From positions 8,258,001 through 8,322,000 of the forward strand of contig NC_045150.1 in the NCBI RefSeq assembly GCF_008831285.2: a stretch of DNA of 64,000 bases, written 5' to 3'. Below are positions 1 through 10,647 of this stretch, piece after piece; position 1 is the first letter of the stretch; each line of letters begins with the position of its first letter. This DNA is from Nymphaea colorata (taxonomy: Eukaryota > Streptophyta > Magnoliopsida > Nymphaeales > Nymphaeaceae). A model generated the notes under the pieces. That model had not been told where the DNA came from and made no database searches. It saw only the letters and a list, made by a program, of their open reading frames with translations. The position numbers and the translations under genes were made by a program.

Positions 1-377
1 GGGTCCTTCCTTAGAAAAGGATGCAATCCATGCATGGAACGTGGGGCTCTTTCCCTTAGGAAAATGACTTCCTTGTTTGATTTGGAATGTGGACACTTGT
101 GCACAAACAGTGCCGAGTTCTACAGAGAGAGAGCACAAATTTCACATAGTGACAAACACCCCTCTTTTATACCATGGAAAATATTTGTCCTGAATCTCAA
201 AATCCGGAAATGTTGATTCACAAGTCAAGTTTTAAATGGTAAGTCTTGTCAAGAGAAAAACAGACAACATAACGGCACCTCCTGAGTCGAGAGACTTTGT
301 CGCTCACCATAGTTCGGCGTTCGATTGGAAAAATGGAAGAGCTAATGTTAAAAGTATCCATTAGAACTTCATGAAGT

Positions 378-835
378 ATGAAAATTTTCGCGTAATCTTT
401 CCATCTTGAAGCTACAGTAAAACAACACCAACACGAAAAACTGTTCTATCGTTTGGAAACCAATGGAGGCGTGGGAAAAATTTTCATATGAAAATGGGAA
501 AAGACAAAACTTGGCTGCGTGGATACCGCCGCTTTTTGTTGTGTAAGAGAAGTAAAGGTCGGAGATTCCTTTGCAATCAATACACGGCGAACCTGTCGTC
601 TGTTCGAGATTTAAAATTACTAAAACGACCTTCATTAGAAGAATAAAACAAAAATGGAAGGGCAGAGAATTTGTCTTTTGTAAAAAGACAAAAATGTCAT
701 TACACCGCTAAGGGCAGTGGGTGTTCGGGCCGAAACCCTAATTTGTAATGACAAAAATGTCATTACACCTGAGGTTGCCTATTCTTAGGGTTTACTTAAT
801 TCGGATCATTTTTTAACGGGTCCATGGATTAAAGG
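378..835 (+). repeat. Dispersed repeat, copy 1 (pairs with 3297-3815)
   Basis: This segment is repeated in the same orientation near 3297-3815, with many substitutions and indels. Shared landmarks in order are a GAAAATTTTC start, a run around 'aaaaactgttctat', 'gcaatcaatacacgg', 'attactaaaacgacc' and a final 'cttagggttta'. The first ~112 bases begin and end with imperfect inverted copies of ATGAAAATTTTC, so the left part may be a small MITE or stem-loop inside the larger repeat. No coding content is recognisable. Confidence 0.6.
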
Positions 836-2084
836 CATCATCCCACCAAGGATTTGGATTAAAATCCATGGACTGATTTACACTCAGATGTTCCTTTGTA
901 ACTCTCTCAATTCAATGTTCCTTTGTAACCCTCTCAATTGAATATTTAAAAGTAAACATTTATCTGATAAGATATTTTATGTAATGGCCATATTTTATTA
1001 CTTATAGATGTTCTAGAAAGTTATGATGATAAATTTTTAAAAAATCATTTTTAAAAATTAAACAAAAACATGCAAAAATAAATAAAATAAAATAAAATAA
1101 ACTACATATAAAATACTCTTTTTTAGTAATCCATTTTCTTTCTTTTCATTTCTTTCCCTTTCATCCATTCATTCCTTTATTTTTCATTTTCATCCATTCA
1201 TTTCCCTCCTTCCAAACATGGTGTAAGAGTAAAAGTAAAAGAAAGAATAAGGCTTGTAGGTGTAGGTGTAAGAGTAAAAGTAAAAGAAAAAATAAGGCTT
1301 TTTGAAAAGACCAAAGCGCTCCCATATAATTCGACCTGGTTCGTCTTTTATCTGAGTTAAAAGTGACAATGATAAGAAACCAGCTACTTTATAATGGCCA
1401 ACACAAATTAAGTCCCAACTTGCCAGTGGTCTACATTTCATTTCAATGTTAATTAACAATTTGTAGCTAAAATTTAACAATTGCTACTGGAGCATTAGTG
1501 ACAATTTATGGTGTAATAGCAGTTCATGGTGTTTTTGTCAATGATTTTTAGTGTTTTGAGTTACAAGTTCTTAATTTTTAACCGTCCGACAATATTTGAC
1601 ATATGGATCCAATGGGCGTAGAGCTGATCAGGCTGGCACGTTGATGAAAGCTCGAAAATGGTAGATGTGCAGCTTTTACTCCAATTGACGAGAGTCTTAC
1701 CTCCCATTTAGGTTCAGAAGCATCCCCTTACCCTAAAGGCTAGAAAAAGGAAGCGGTTTTCATATGTCATCAAGTCGCCAACAACATTTGGCGTATATAT
1801 AAAAGGTCATATATATATATATATATAAAAGGTCATAAAAGATTTGTGCCCCAGTTATGGTGACGATTTGTAAATATTGGAGTGGTTAGTTTCTAGATTG
1901 AACAATCTTCCCGATGAGCAGCATAGATTAGATCAGGAGAAAAAAAAATCACGTACAATATTCCACCCGCGTAGAAAACAAATGAAGCGGACAAATGAAA
2001 ATGAGAAACTGGATGCTCCAGTTGTAAAAACAGACATACAAACGAGAGAATTCTGCAAGTGCAAGTTACACATAGCAGAGCGAT

Positions 2085-2322
2085 AGGGGCGGAGCCAGGA
2101 TTTTTTTTAAGGGCGGAGCCAGAATTTTTTTTAAGGACGAGTCAAATGGTCGTTCGGCTGGGCAAACGGTCCATCAAATTTATCCGGGTAGGACTAAACT
2201 AAATCAGAATACAAAAATTACATTAGACAACTAAAAACTTTCAAATTTTTTAATGTTTTTTTTTAAAGTTAGCTAGGGTGGGGCCACGGCCTAGGCGGGC
2301 CCTCCCCTCCCTCTGCCCCTGT
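2085..2322. mobile_element. MITE-like non-autonomous element (tentative)
   Basis: The segment starts with GGGGCGGAGCCAGGA and ends with a rough inverted counterpart (CCCTCCCTCTGCCCCTG). A tandem echo of the start lies at about 2111. It is GC-rich at both ends and AT-rich in the middle. Flanking 'gagcgat' and 'gagcaat' could be an imperfect target duplication. There is no coding content, and the superfamily cannot be assigned. Confidence 0.35.
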
Positions 2323-3296
2323 AGAGCAATTGAGCCGAGAGAATCTTGGGTAACAAGAGAAACCACCAAAGTTTTCTAACTTAGGTTAATGTAATATGTT
2401 TTAAACATAGTTGCTTCCTTGCTTTGGCTTCATTAGATCCAAGGGGAATGAAGCCTAGTGTTTAAACAAATCCGAGACAGCCAAAAACCCATGCAGCATG
2501 TAAGGATGTACAATGACTTGAACTCGCTCATGTAAGCTCGACTCGAACTTAAAACTTCGTTATAAATGAGTCAAGTTTGAGTTACATGAGCTCGAACTCG
2601 TTTAAACTCAACTCAGCTCATGCCTTTCCTGTTTGTTAATCTTTAGGGACATGTCGGTATTTTGATGAATTTTAAGACGTTTTTGTCGTCTTCTTTTTCA
2701 TTTAAAGAAAAAAAATGTATGAATTCAATGTCATCAGCCTAAACGAGTTAAGCTCGAGATCGGACTCAGTCTACCGAGACAATTAAACTCAATCTCGACT
2801 CATAAAACTCGACTCTAGATTGTCCTGAATCCAAAATTTACAAACCAAACTATCTGATTAATGAGGTCTAACTTATGTCTCTCTTGTTTGGGTTCTAAAT
2901 CTGGATTAGTAACCGTGTTCCGGCCACGGCTACCGATATCCATTTAGTTTTGATGTAGAAGGGTTCCTACTTCCTACCAAACGAGACCATTATGTAGGCT
3001 TGACTGGCTTGGATACCTGACCCACACCCAGTTGCCAAACATGAACCGGTATAAGGTTCAAACGCGGACCACCATAACAACTTTCTATTGGTGGGTGGGA
3101 ACTCCAGGTTGCAGTTAAAGCTAACTAAGTGAATTAAATTAAAACTAGGAAAATTTGCACCATGTTTGATTCGTGAGATAAAAAAATGATTCGTAACTCT
3201 AGATGGAATGTCCTTTGGTGCAAACCACGAAATTTGAACCTAGACCCTTTTCAGGCGGACCATCTTACTGCCTAGTGTGCTACAACCACCTGGGGT

Positions 3297-3815
3297 GATG
3301 AAAATTTTCCGGTGATCTCTCCATAACTTCTCCATGTTGAAGCTATAGTAAAAAGCAACACTGGCATGAAAAACTGTTCTATGGTTTGGAAGCCAACGGA
3401 GAGATGGGAAAAATTTTCATCTGCAAATGGGATGGGAAAAGACAAAGTTGACTAATAAATTATTATTTTCCATGAACATATTCTCTCACGACATCTATTA
3501 CAAGATTTTTTTAATTTTTCTTCTTACATCTAAACTTGGTCCAAGACTGCTCTCACTAGGATTGCATATCCGCCGTTTTTTATTGTGTAAGGGAAGTAAA
3601 GAGCCGATATTCCGTTGCAATCAATACACGGCCAACTTTGTCAACTGTCGACTTAATAAAATTTGAAATTACTATAATGACCTTCATGAAACAAACCGCC
3701 CTAGCAAAGAGCTAAGTAGAAGGGTAGACCATTTGCTTTTGCCAAAAGTAAAAAATGCCCTTACACCGTGACCGGCGTTCGGACCAAAACCCCAGCCCTA
3801 ATCTTAGGGTTTAAG
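3297..3815 (+). repeat. Dispersed repeat, copy 2, with MITE-like 125-bp head
   Basis: Partner of the repeat at 378-835. Its head (3297-3421) has imperfect terminal inverted repeats of about 24 bases. It opens with GATGAAAATTTTCC and closes with GGGAAAAATTTTCATC. The rest follows copy 1 through the 'gcaatcaatacacgg' block to 'cttagggttta'. This suggests a non-autonomous element or a duplicated fragment carrying one. No transposase is present. Confidence 0.55.
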
Positions 3816-4426
3816 CAAACTATGAATTAAAGGCATTGACGCAATCAAAGATTTGGAGACTTGAGACCAAAACGTGCCGCCATGTAAAGGTTTGAAAATA
3901 AATTAATGTTTTTTTCAGAAGGCCGAAGCCTCCACCTTTCCTTCCATCCTTTTTAAGGTAAAAACAATGGAAAAACTCTCGAATGAGCAATAGCGGATGC
4001 TTTGTTGTTGTAAAATATAGCTGCATCTGTTGCGCATCGGCTGGGCTGGGCCTGGCATTGTCCGATAAATGGGGCCGCACACTGGCTGGGTCCGAACCAG
4101 GCAACCTCGACCGGCTTTGGTAAGACGGGGTCACTTAACCTGAGCTTGAGCCAGTCCTGCAAATAAGCATTGACTCGATCCCAGCTCATTAACGGTATCT
4201 TGATTTCTCAGCTTCACCTGACTGAGTTCCAGTTCAGATAAATTAATACATTATTATTATTAGGTTATTTGACTATGCCTGATTGGGTTCGGTTGTTAGC
4301 TTAGGACGGCTCAGTCTACCGAGACCGAGCACTGGTGGGGACGTTGAGCCCTGGAGCTTAGTAGCTTACCAAGTCCATATGACGTGCTTAGTTGCCCCTG
4401 CCCCCTATCCCTCCCCCCTCCCCCAC

Positions 4427-4429
<3 letters not shown>

Positions 4430-4466
<37 letters not shown>
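4430..4466. repeat. (TA)n microsatellite
   Basis: Uninterrupted TA dinucleotide run in intergenic DNA. Similar TA runs occur at about 17757-17794, 24125-24179, 25675-25698 and 46676-46697. Confidence 0.9.
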
Positions 4467-4467
<1 letters not shown>

Positions 4468-6669
4468 CTTTTATGCCCTTTCATCTTTTTTTTATTGTAA
4501 TGTGGGTGTCACTAAAACTTATAGCTTCGACGTGGTAGGCTCAACTTTTCAAGGGCGTTTGATTGTTCAGAATTTGAGAACCTTAGATTTAAGATTAACC
4601 CTTCATCATCCCTTTTAAAAGGTCAAAAAATGATTCCAATTGTTAATCTTAAGATGATGCTTAATTTGATAAACCATCGATGGATCTTCTACCACATCAT
4701 CATCATGCCATATCATATCTACTTTAATTCCATAGATTTTAAATGTGAAATAATCAAACCCAAGCTACTGTAATGTGTGGACTGGAAATAAATCTTCAAT
4801 TCAGTAATGCAAATGCATATTTAGGAGTTTTATGACACATGTGGGCTTGGTAGGTAATTGCTCATGTCAGACCACACTAATTTTGTCTGTTCTTGTATGA
4901 ATATTTTATGACAGTTTAATTTTTTACAAATTATTTGTCTCTTAAAAGTTGGAATTTGATGAAGTAGTGTCCCTCAAAACAAAATTCTTGCTCTCTTCTT
5001 AGCTGTAAGGTACAACAACCCTCTTTTTTTTCATTTATTTTTAAAATAGATATAAAGTTAGGCTGATCCTGACCAATATAAAACATGAAGTATAAAATAC
5101 TACCTTATAAATTTCCGTCACTCGGTCTTCACGAAATAAGCTCTTGATTATAAAATAAAAGAAAACTCATAAGTGTCAAAACTAAAAGTATACCATTTCT
5201 TCTTCCTGCTTTTGATTTTTTGTAGGTAAAAGGGAAACCATTTATGGGATTTTTTAATATCCAGAAATTTTATGAGGGTCACTCCTGAAAGCTCATCAAA
5301 CTGTGAGCCTGTTAATTTATGATTTTCTTTTTTCGAGATGTTGCCAAAACCGATGAGTTTTCAGAAAATATTGCTCGTATTTCAAAATGATCTGCGAATT
5401 ATTTGTGCCTGATATTTTCTCAACCATGGCCCAGTCTGGGTCAATTTTCGGGTCGGACCCTAGAACGATCCGATTCACACGGAGCGGGCGGCAGACCGGG
5501 TCGATCCAAGGTCGTCTTTGGACTTCGGAGGACAATTCCACCGAGAGACCCGCTATGTAAAATTAATGACGAAACGGTGCGTTGACTTTTTTATCGCCGT
5601 TGTTTAGAAAATCACGCCGACGTCGCCGTTAACGAAGTTAATGGTCTCTGAGGGCACTATGGTCATTAACCTGTTAAATGGCGAGGGCCTCGGCTTTTTT
5701 TTTTTTTTTGATCAGTAAATCCCCATTGGATTCTTTTGATTGCTGCAATTACGAAGTTACCCAGAAGAGTTCAGATACGACCGTTTTATTCGTCACGCCC
5801 TTTTATAATTTTGTCTGAAGTTATCGGAGTCGGTTTAAAAGAAAACCTCGATTTGGACCCGAAAAGTCCACTCCATGTGATGTTGGAATGCCGCAGTACG
5901 GGTCGAACCAAACACATGTCCAAGAACCAAAAACTCACGTACCGGTTTATTTTCCTAGCCAAGAAGTAAGGGCATTTGGAAGGAGCTCCTCTCGTTTCGA
6001 CTGGGGCTGTTTCGTAATTTTCTTAATGGCGGCTCCATCACGTGTTTGATTTGCTCTCCCACTCAGTTCCACGCAGCAGACGAAGTTGCAGAAAGGAAAA
6101 GACGGTTTCACCCGTACAGAATAGCGGAAACGACGGACACGATCTCACAAGCTTTTGAGAAAAATCGGTGTCTACTATCGTCATTAATCTCTCTGCCTCC
6201 ATCGCCTTCTTTCTTTATTTTATTTAATCTTCTGTTTTTTTTTTTTTTTTTTTTTCCTTTTTCAAAGGCAAAAGCGGGCGAGCGTCAAAACTCCTCGATT
6301 TTTGATTTTTTAAAGAAGAAAAAGAGAGGGAGGAAGGGCGAAGTTTCCGATGGATAGGAGACGTTCGAGAAACGCGGAATCGGCACATGGTGCTTCCCCT
6401 CTTCTTCTCATAAAGCTCTGAATCATGACTCTTTCCCCCAAGCCCCCAATTTGTTCCTACCGTATCGAGATATCTCTGGAAAGCACGATTACCAATTTCT
6501 GGATATTTGGAGATCCCTTACCTTCTCTACACCCAAATTCTCAACAACCCAAGACAGTGAAGTAGGTATCCTGTTCTTTGATTTCTTTGCAAGGATCTGA
6601 TTTGCGGAAGATCCTGATTTCAGCGGTTTTGGAGTTGGGAGAGGGAAGACGGAAAAGCGGAAGTTCACC

Positions 6670-8643
6670 ATGGGGAGGGAGTACCCTGTTGTTCCGCCTC
6701 GCTCCCTCGCGTCCCTCTGCGACCAGATCGCCCCCCTCTTGCCCATCCCCGTCTTCTTCCTCCGCCGCCACTCGCTTTCGCTCCTCCGGAAGGTGCAGCT
6801 TCTGTCCCTCGTCCTCCGCTCCGTCACCGCCTCTTCGCCTTCGGCCTCTTCGGCCCTCTGCCTGAGGGAGCTCCATGCCGTGCTCACCAAAGCCCTCAAT
6901 CTCGTGCAGTTCTGCCACCGTTCCAGCAGAGTCCACCTCCTCCTGCTTCTGCCGCAGCTCTCCATTCACTTCCACGACATCGGCCTAGATATCTCTACCG
7001 TCTTCGACGTGCTCCCGCCGGGCTTTCTTCTGGACCTGGACCTCCGGGAGAACGCTCTCCTCCTGCGGCGTCGATCAGAGCCTCCCTGCGACCCCAAGGG
7101 CGATCGCCTCCGGCACGAGATTATAGCCGTTCTTGATGAACTCCGCCATGAGCGCCCGCCGGACCCGGAAGATCTTCGGCGGATCTTTTTCGAACTAGGG
7201 TTGCAGAACAGAGATGAATGCGACGACGAGATGGAGCGCCTCAGGGAGGTGATGATGAAGACGGAAGAGCAGGAGCCTGAGCCGTCCTTGTCGCTCGTCG
7301 ATCTGTTCTGCGTCGTCCGGTACGCGAAGCAGCTCCTCTTCGGCATCGAATGCTCCGGTGCGTCTTCGGTAGAATCGGCGGATTGGGAGTCGGAAAAGGA
7401 AGAGCCAGAGATACCGGAGGATTATCGGTGCCCTATCTCCCTCGAGCTCATGCGCGATCCCGTTACGGTTTCCACCGGGCAGACCTACGACCGCTCCTCG
7501 ATCACTCATTGGCTGGAGACCGGCCACGTTACCTGCCCGAAGAGCGGGCAGCTCCTCAAGAACACCGAACTCGTCCCCAACCTCGCCCTCCGCAGCCTCA
7601 TTTCTCGCTGGTGCACCGAGCACTCGATTCCGTTTGACGAGTCGTCGGAGGCCGCCGGAGCCGGAGGTGCGGGCACGCTTGCTGTGATCAACTCGAAGCC
7701 GGCGATCGAAGCCACCAGGCTGACCGCGCTCTTCCTCGTCGATCAACTTAGGAGCGACTTGCCGTCTGCCAGGACGCATGCTGCCTGCGAGCTCCGCGTG
7801 ATTGCTAGGTCCGGATCGCCCCTCATCCGGGCAGCGATAGTCAACGCCGGCGCTATTCCGCTGCTTGTGCCGTTGCTTGATTGTGGCGATCCCGTCGCCG
7901 AGGAGAATTCCGTCACGGCGATCCTCAATCTGTCAATCCATGACGGCAACAAGGAGCCGATCGTGTCGGCAGAGGGCTGCCTGGAGGGAATCATTCGCGT
8001 GCTCCGTTTTGGTTCGACCGAGACGATGAGAGAGAACGCGGCAGCGGCCCTTTTCAGCCTGTCCTCCGCCGCCGCCCTGAAGGAGCGGATCGCCAGCGAG
8101 CCCGGCGCAGTGGACGGCCTCGTCGAGCTGGTCCGTTCAGGTTCCATCCGTGCAAGGCGGGACGCCGTCTCCGCTCTGTTCAACATCGCCACGAAGAAGG
8201 ACAACGTCCCGAGGGTCGTCATGGCCGGCGGCACGGATGCCGTGGTGGAGCTGCTCCGGGAGACGGACGGTGGATTGGCGGAGGAGGCAGCCGCCGTGGT
8301 GGCGATGCTGGCGAGGCAGGCCGACGGCATCGTGGCGGTGGTCGCCGCCCCGGGCGGTATCTCGGCCCTCGTCTGGGTCCTCCGAACCGGATCGCCCAAG
8401 GCGAAGGAGCATGCCGTCGCGGCGCTGCTCGAGCTTTGCCGGCACGGCGGCCAGGATGCGCTGGAGAGGGTCGCCAGGGCGCCGCTTCTGGTCCGCTCCC
8501 TGCACTCCCTACTTTACTCCGGTACGAGTCGAGCGAAGCGGAAGGCCGCGTCGCTGGTGCGCATCTGCGGCGGCTGCTGTGGGCTTTCCGCTACGACGCA
8601 CTCCATGCCGGTCTCGTTGGCCGTTTCGGTTCCGTTCCGGTAA
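6670..8643 (+). CDS. PUB-type U-box/armadillo-repeat E3 ubiquitin ligase (PUB16/PUB17-like)
   Basis: Intronless 657-codon frame in GC-rich DNA that contrasts with its AT-rich surroundings. The start ATG at 6670 sits in a good context (caccATGG) and begins MGREYPVVPPRSL. Residues ~1-235 are the Leu-rich helical N-terminal domain of plant U-box proteins. A U-box follows at ~247-320, with the family hallmarks YRCPISLELMRDPV, STGQTYDR and CPKSGQ. Armadillo repeats run from ~345 to 635; signs are 'NAGAIPLLVPLL', 'EENSVTAILNLS', 'ENAAAALFSLS' and 'RRDAVSALFNIAT'. The short Ser/Val C-terminus (SLAVSVPFR) resembles the end of Arabidopsis PUB16/PUB17. These enzymes pass ubiquitin from an E2 to substrates; several act in immunity and stress signalling, and PUB17 is linked to cell-death responses. 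Which paralogue this is cannot be settled by eye. The frame looks intact. Confidence 0.95.
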   Translation: MGREYPVVPPRSLASLCDQIAPLLPIPVFFLRRHSLSLLRKVQLLSLVLRSVTASSPSASSALCLRELHAVLTKALNLVQFCHRSSRVHLLLLLPQLSIHFHDIGLDISTVFDVLPPGFLLDLDLRENALLLRRRSEPPCDPKGDRLRHEIIAVLDELRHERPPDPEDLRRIFFELGLQNRDECDDEMERLREVMMKTEEQEPEPSLSLVDLFCVVRYAKQLLFGIECSGASSVESADWESEKEEPEIPEDYRCPISLELMRDPVTVSTGQTYDRSSITHWLETGHVTCPKSGQLLKNTELVPNLALRSLISRWCTEHSIPFDESSEAAGAGGAGTLAVINSKPAIEATRLTALFLVDQLRSDLPSARTHAACELRVIARSGSPLIRAAIVNAGAIPLLVPLLDCGDPVAEENSVTAILNLSIHDGNKEPIVSAEGCLEGIIRVLRFGSTETMRENAAAALFSLSSAAALKERIASEPGAVDGLVELVRSGSIRARRDAVSALFNIATKKDNVPRVVMAGGTDAVVELLRETDGGLAEEAAAVVAMLARQADGIVAVVAAPGGISALVWVLRTGSPKAKEHAVAALLELCRHGGQDALERVARAPLLVRSLHSLLYSGTSRAKRKAASLVRICGGCCGLSATTHSMPVSLAVSVPFR

Positions 8644-10647
8644 GCGGATCGCATCAGTTCCCGTCGTCCGGCACCTCTGGGATCCCTTTTTTCACCCATA
8701 AAATTACTGTTAACTAATTGGTGGTTAGATTATTTCATTCTTTGGGGAAAGAGGAGGGACGTGATAAAAAGTTCCTTTTTCTCTCTTTTTCTTCCGTGTA
8801 CAAATGGTTGTTGCTCCCTGGCATTTTGGCGTTTCGTTTAATAAATGTGGAAGCAAAAGGCGAGCTTGTGATCATTTTCGCAGTCTTTGTCCTTGCTATC
8901 GGGATCGGTTGTGTGGTGTTGTGTGTATCTAAATTTGATAGGGAGCTTGGTTGGTTGCTTGTGGGTGTGAAATTAAATATGATGTACATAATATCCTTGT
9001 TGGTTGGTTCTCATACTTGCTCGAAATATTTGCGGAAGTGGGCTCTCAAATCCTCCCCCGGTTGTGTTTGCGTCACGTCACGAGAACAACGCGTGATCGT
9101 AATCAAAACCCAAATCCAATCGTCTCATCTTTCGCTTTACGTGTTGCAGACGCGGAAGCGCGCTTCTCAAGCGAGAGCGGAGCGTCTCAAGTTTATCATA
9201 TCCAGTTGTTCCTTTTTTTTGTCTCACAACTTCTCATTACATCTGAGGAACTGTGTGTAGTCTTCGAGAGCGCTTCTTTTAGCGTCCGTGATGGCCGTTT
9301 GCAACCTTCATGACGCCCGGTCAACAAGCCTGTCATGTTGTTGGCGTTGTTTTTCTAAAACGAAAGGCCCAACTTTGCTTTTTCTTTTCTCCTCCTCTGT
9401 TTTTTACTTGAACTCTGAGGGGTCCCATCGGTGGATTGATGGGAACACGACGTCAAGCACTAGAGGAGAAAGTGGATGCACGTTAATCATGTTGTTGCCA
9501 CGCTCGAACCCGTAGCCATTATTCTAACACCACCGCTACACGCTTCACAGGATCATCTTGGCATGGCATGATGAAAGCATCTCACATTAGCGGCCCCCAC
9601 AAACGCATGTATCGTCCATCCCACTAATTGTCTGTCTGTGACAAATGGGTTCCATTCCATGCATCTTCCTCCTTTGCGTGTCTCCGGTCCTTAGTGCTAA
9701 TGCATATCCTTTAATGGAGGTTTCGCAGAATTATTTGGCAACAGACTCTCTCCCATGCAAGTCGTAATTCACAAGAGTTGTGGCTGCCGTGCCCCCACCT
9801 GAGACGCAAAACCCAACTTAACGGCCCTATTGAAAAAGAGAAAACAAGGGGAGAAATAAATAAGCTGTGGGCTGTCGGCCCCCGAGAGGGACTTTTCAAT
9901 GAGATGATGAGGGCGCAACGACAGACCTTATCCTTACATGAACCTGTCAAGCTTTTTACGATTGCCTACAGTTCATATTTCATCTTCTACTAAATCAGAT
10001 GCGGGTAACTTAACATTTGCGCCCATTAATTATCACTTTTGCCTTTCAAAAAAGTTTTTTTTAAAAAAAATCATCCATTCATTTCGATAAGAGACTCCCC
10101 GAACTTACGCCAGCACCATAGTCAGTCATTCCAAAAATGAAGAACATTCACAAGCAGAGGCAACGTTGCTCCAGGAAGCAGATGAAGGAACTGAGCTATT
10201 TCCCCTTACCTGGAGGAGGGGAGCTCATTGATGGATGGAACTTATTTAATAAAAAAAGTATCATCATAAATCCATACGCCACTTCCTAGCCGTATTGTTT
10301 ATGAGACAATTGGAGATTTCTATCTTCTTGCTGCCTGTTTCTTCAACATGCATGTGCATAAGAGCAAATCCTCCGGAGTACCCACTGACGCATGCGAAAG
10401 TGCAGAGGTATCAGGAGTTCAGAGATGGTCCCAACCTGCGATTCTGCTTTACTTTTCTGCCGTTGTGATTACTCTTTCAGCATCATCGACGCCGGGATGA
10501 GGAGGTTGATGTGTTAACCACGGTGGTTGATGAATTTGATTCTGAAATAAAGGGTAGGTGAGACGCTGCCCAAGTCTAAGTAAAGACCATTTTCTTTCCT
10601 TATTAGATATTGCTGCGGTCTCCAATCCAACTGCTTCACCAACTTGC
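8644..10647. other. Intergenic region between U-box gene and Mpv17 gene
   Basis: This stretch should contain the 3' UTR of the U-box gene (its first few hundred bases) and that of the Mpv17-family gene (from 10647 downward), since the two genes converge here. No open frame in it resembles a known protein, and no repeat or RNA gene stood out. Confidence 0.6.

Larger units (their letters stand above)
1..6669. other. AT-rich intergenic region upstream of the U-box gene
   Basis: I found no convincing gene here. Open frames are short and unlike any family I know. The stretch holds a direct repeat pair (378-835 and 3297-3815), a MITE-like segment near 2085-2322, a TA microsatellite at 4430-4466, and degenerate segments rich in CTCGA/GAGCT motifs (about 2515-2830 and 4020-4330) of a kind common in dispersed plant repeats. 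The last ~350 bases before 6670 are probably the promoter and 5' leader of the U-box gene, but no TATA box or start site can be fixed with confidence. Confidence 0.6.

Noticed and set aside
6489-8717. Many open frames overlapping the U-box gene on both strands
   Set aside because: GC-rich coding DNA keeps other frames open; only the 657-codon frame has domain content.
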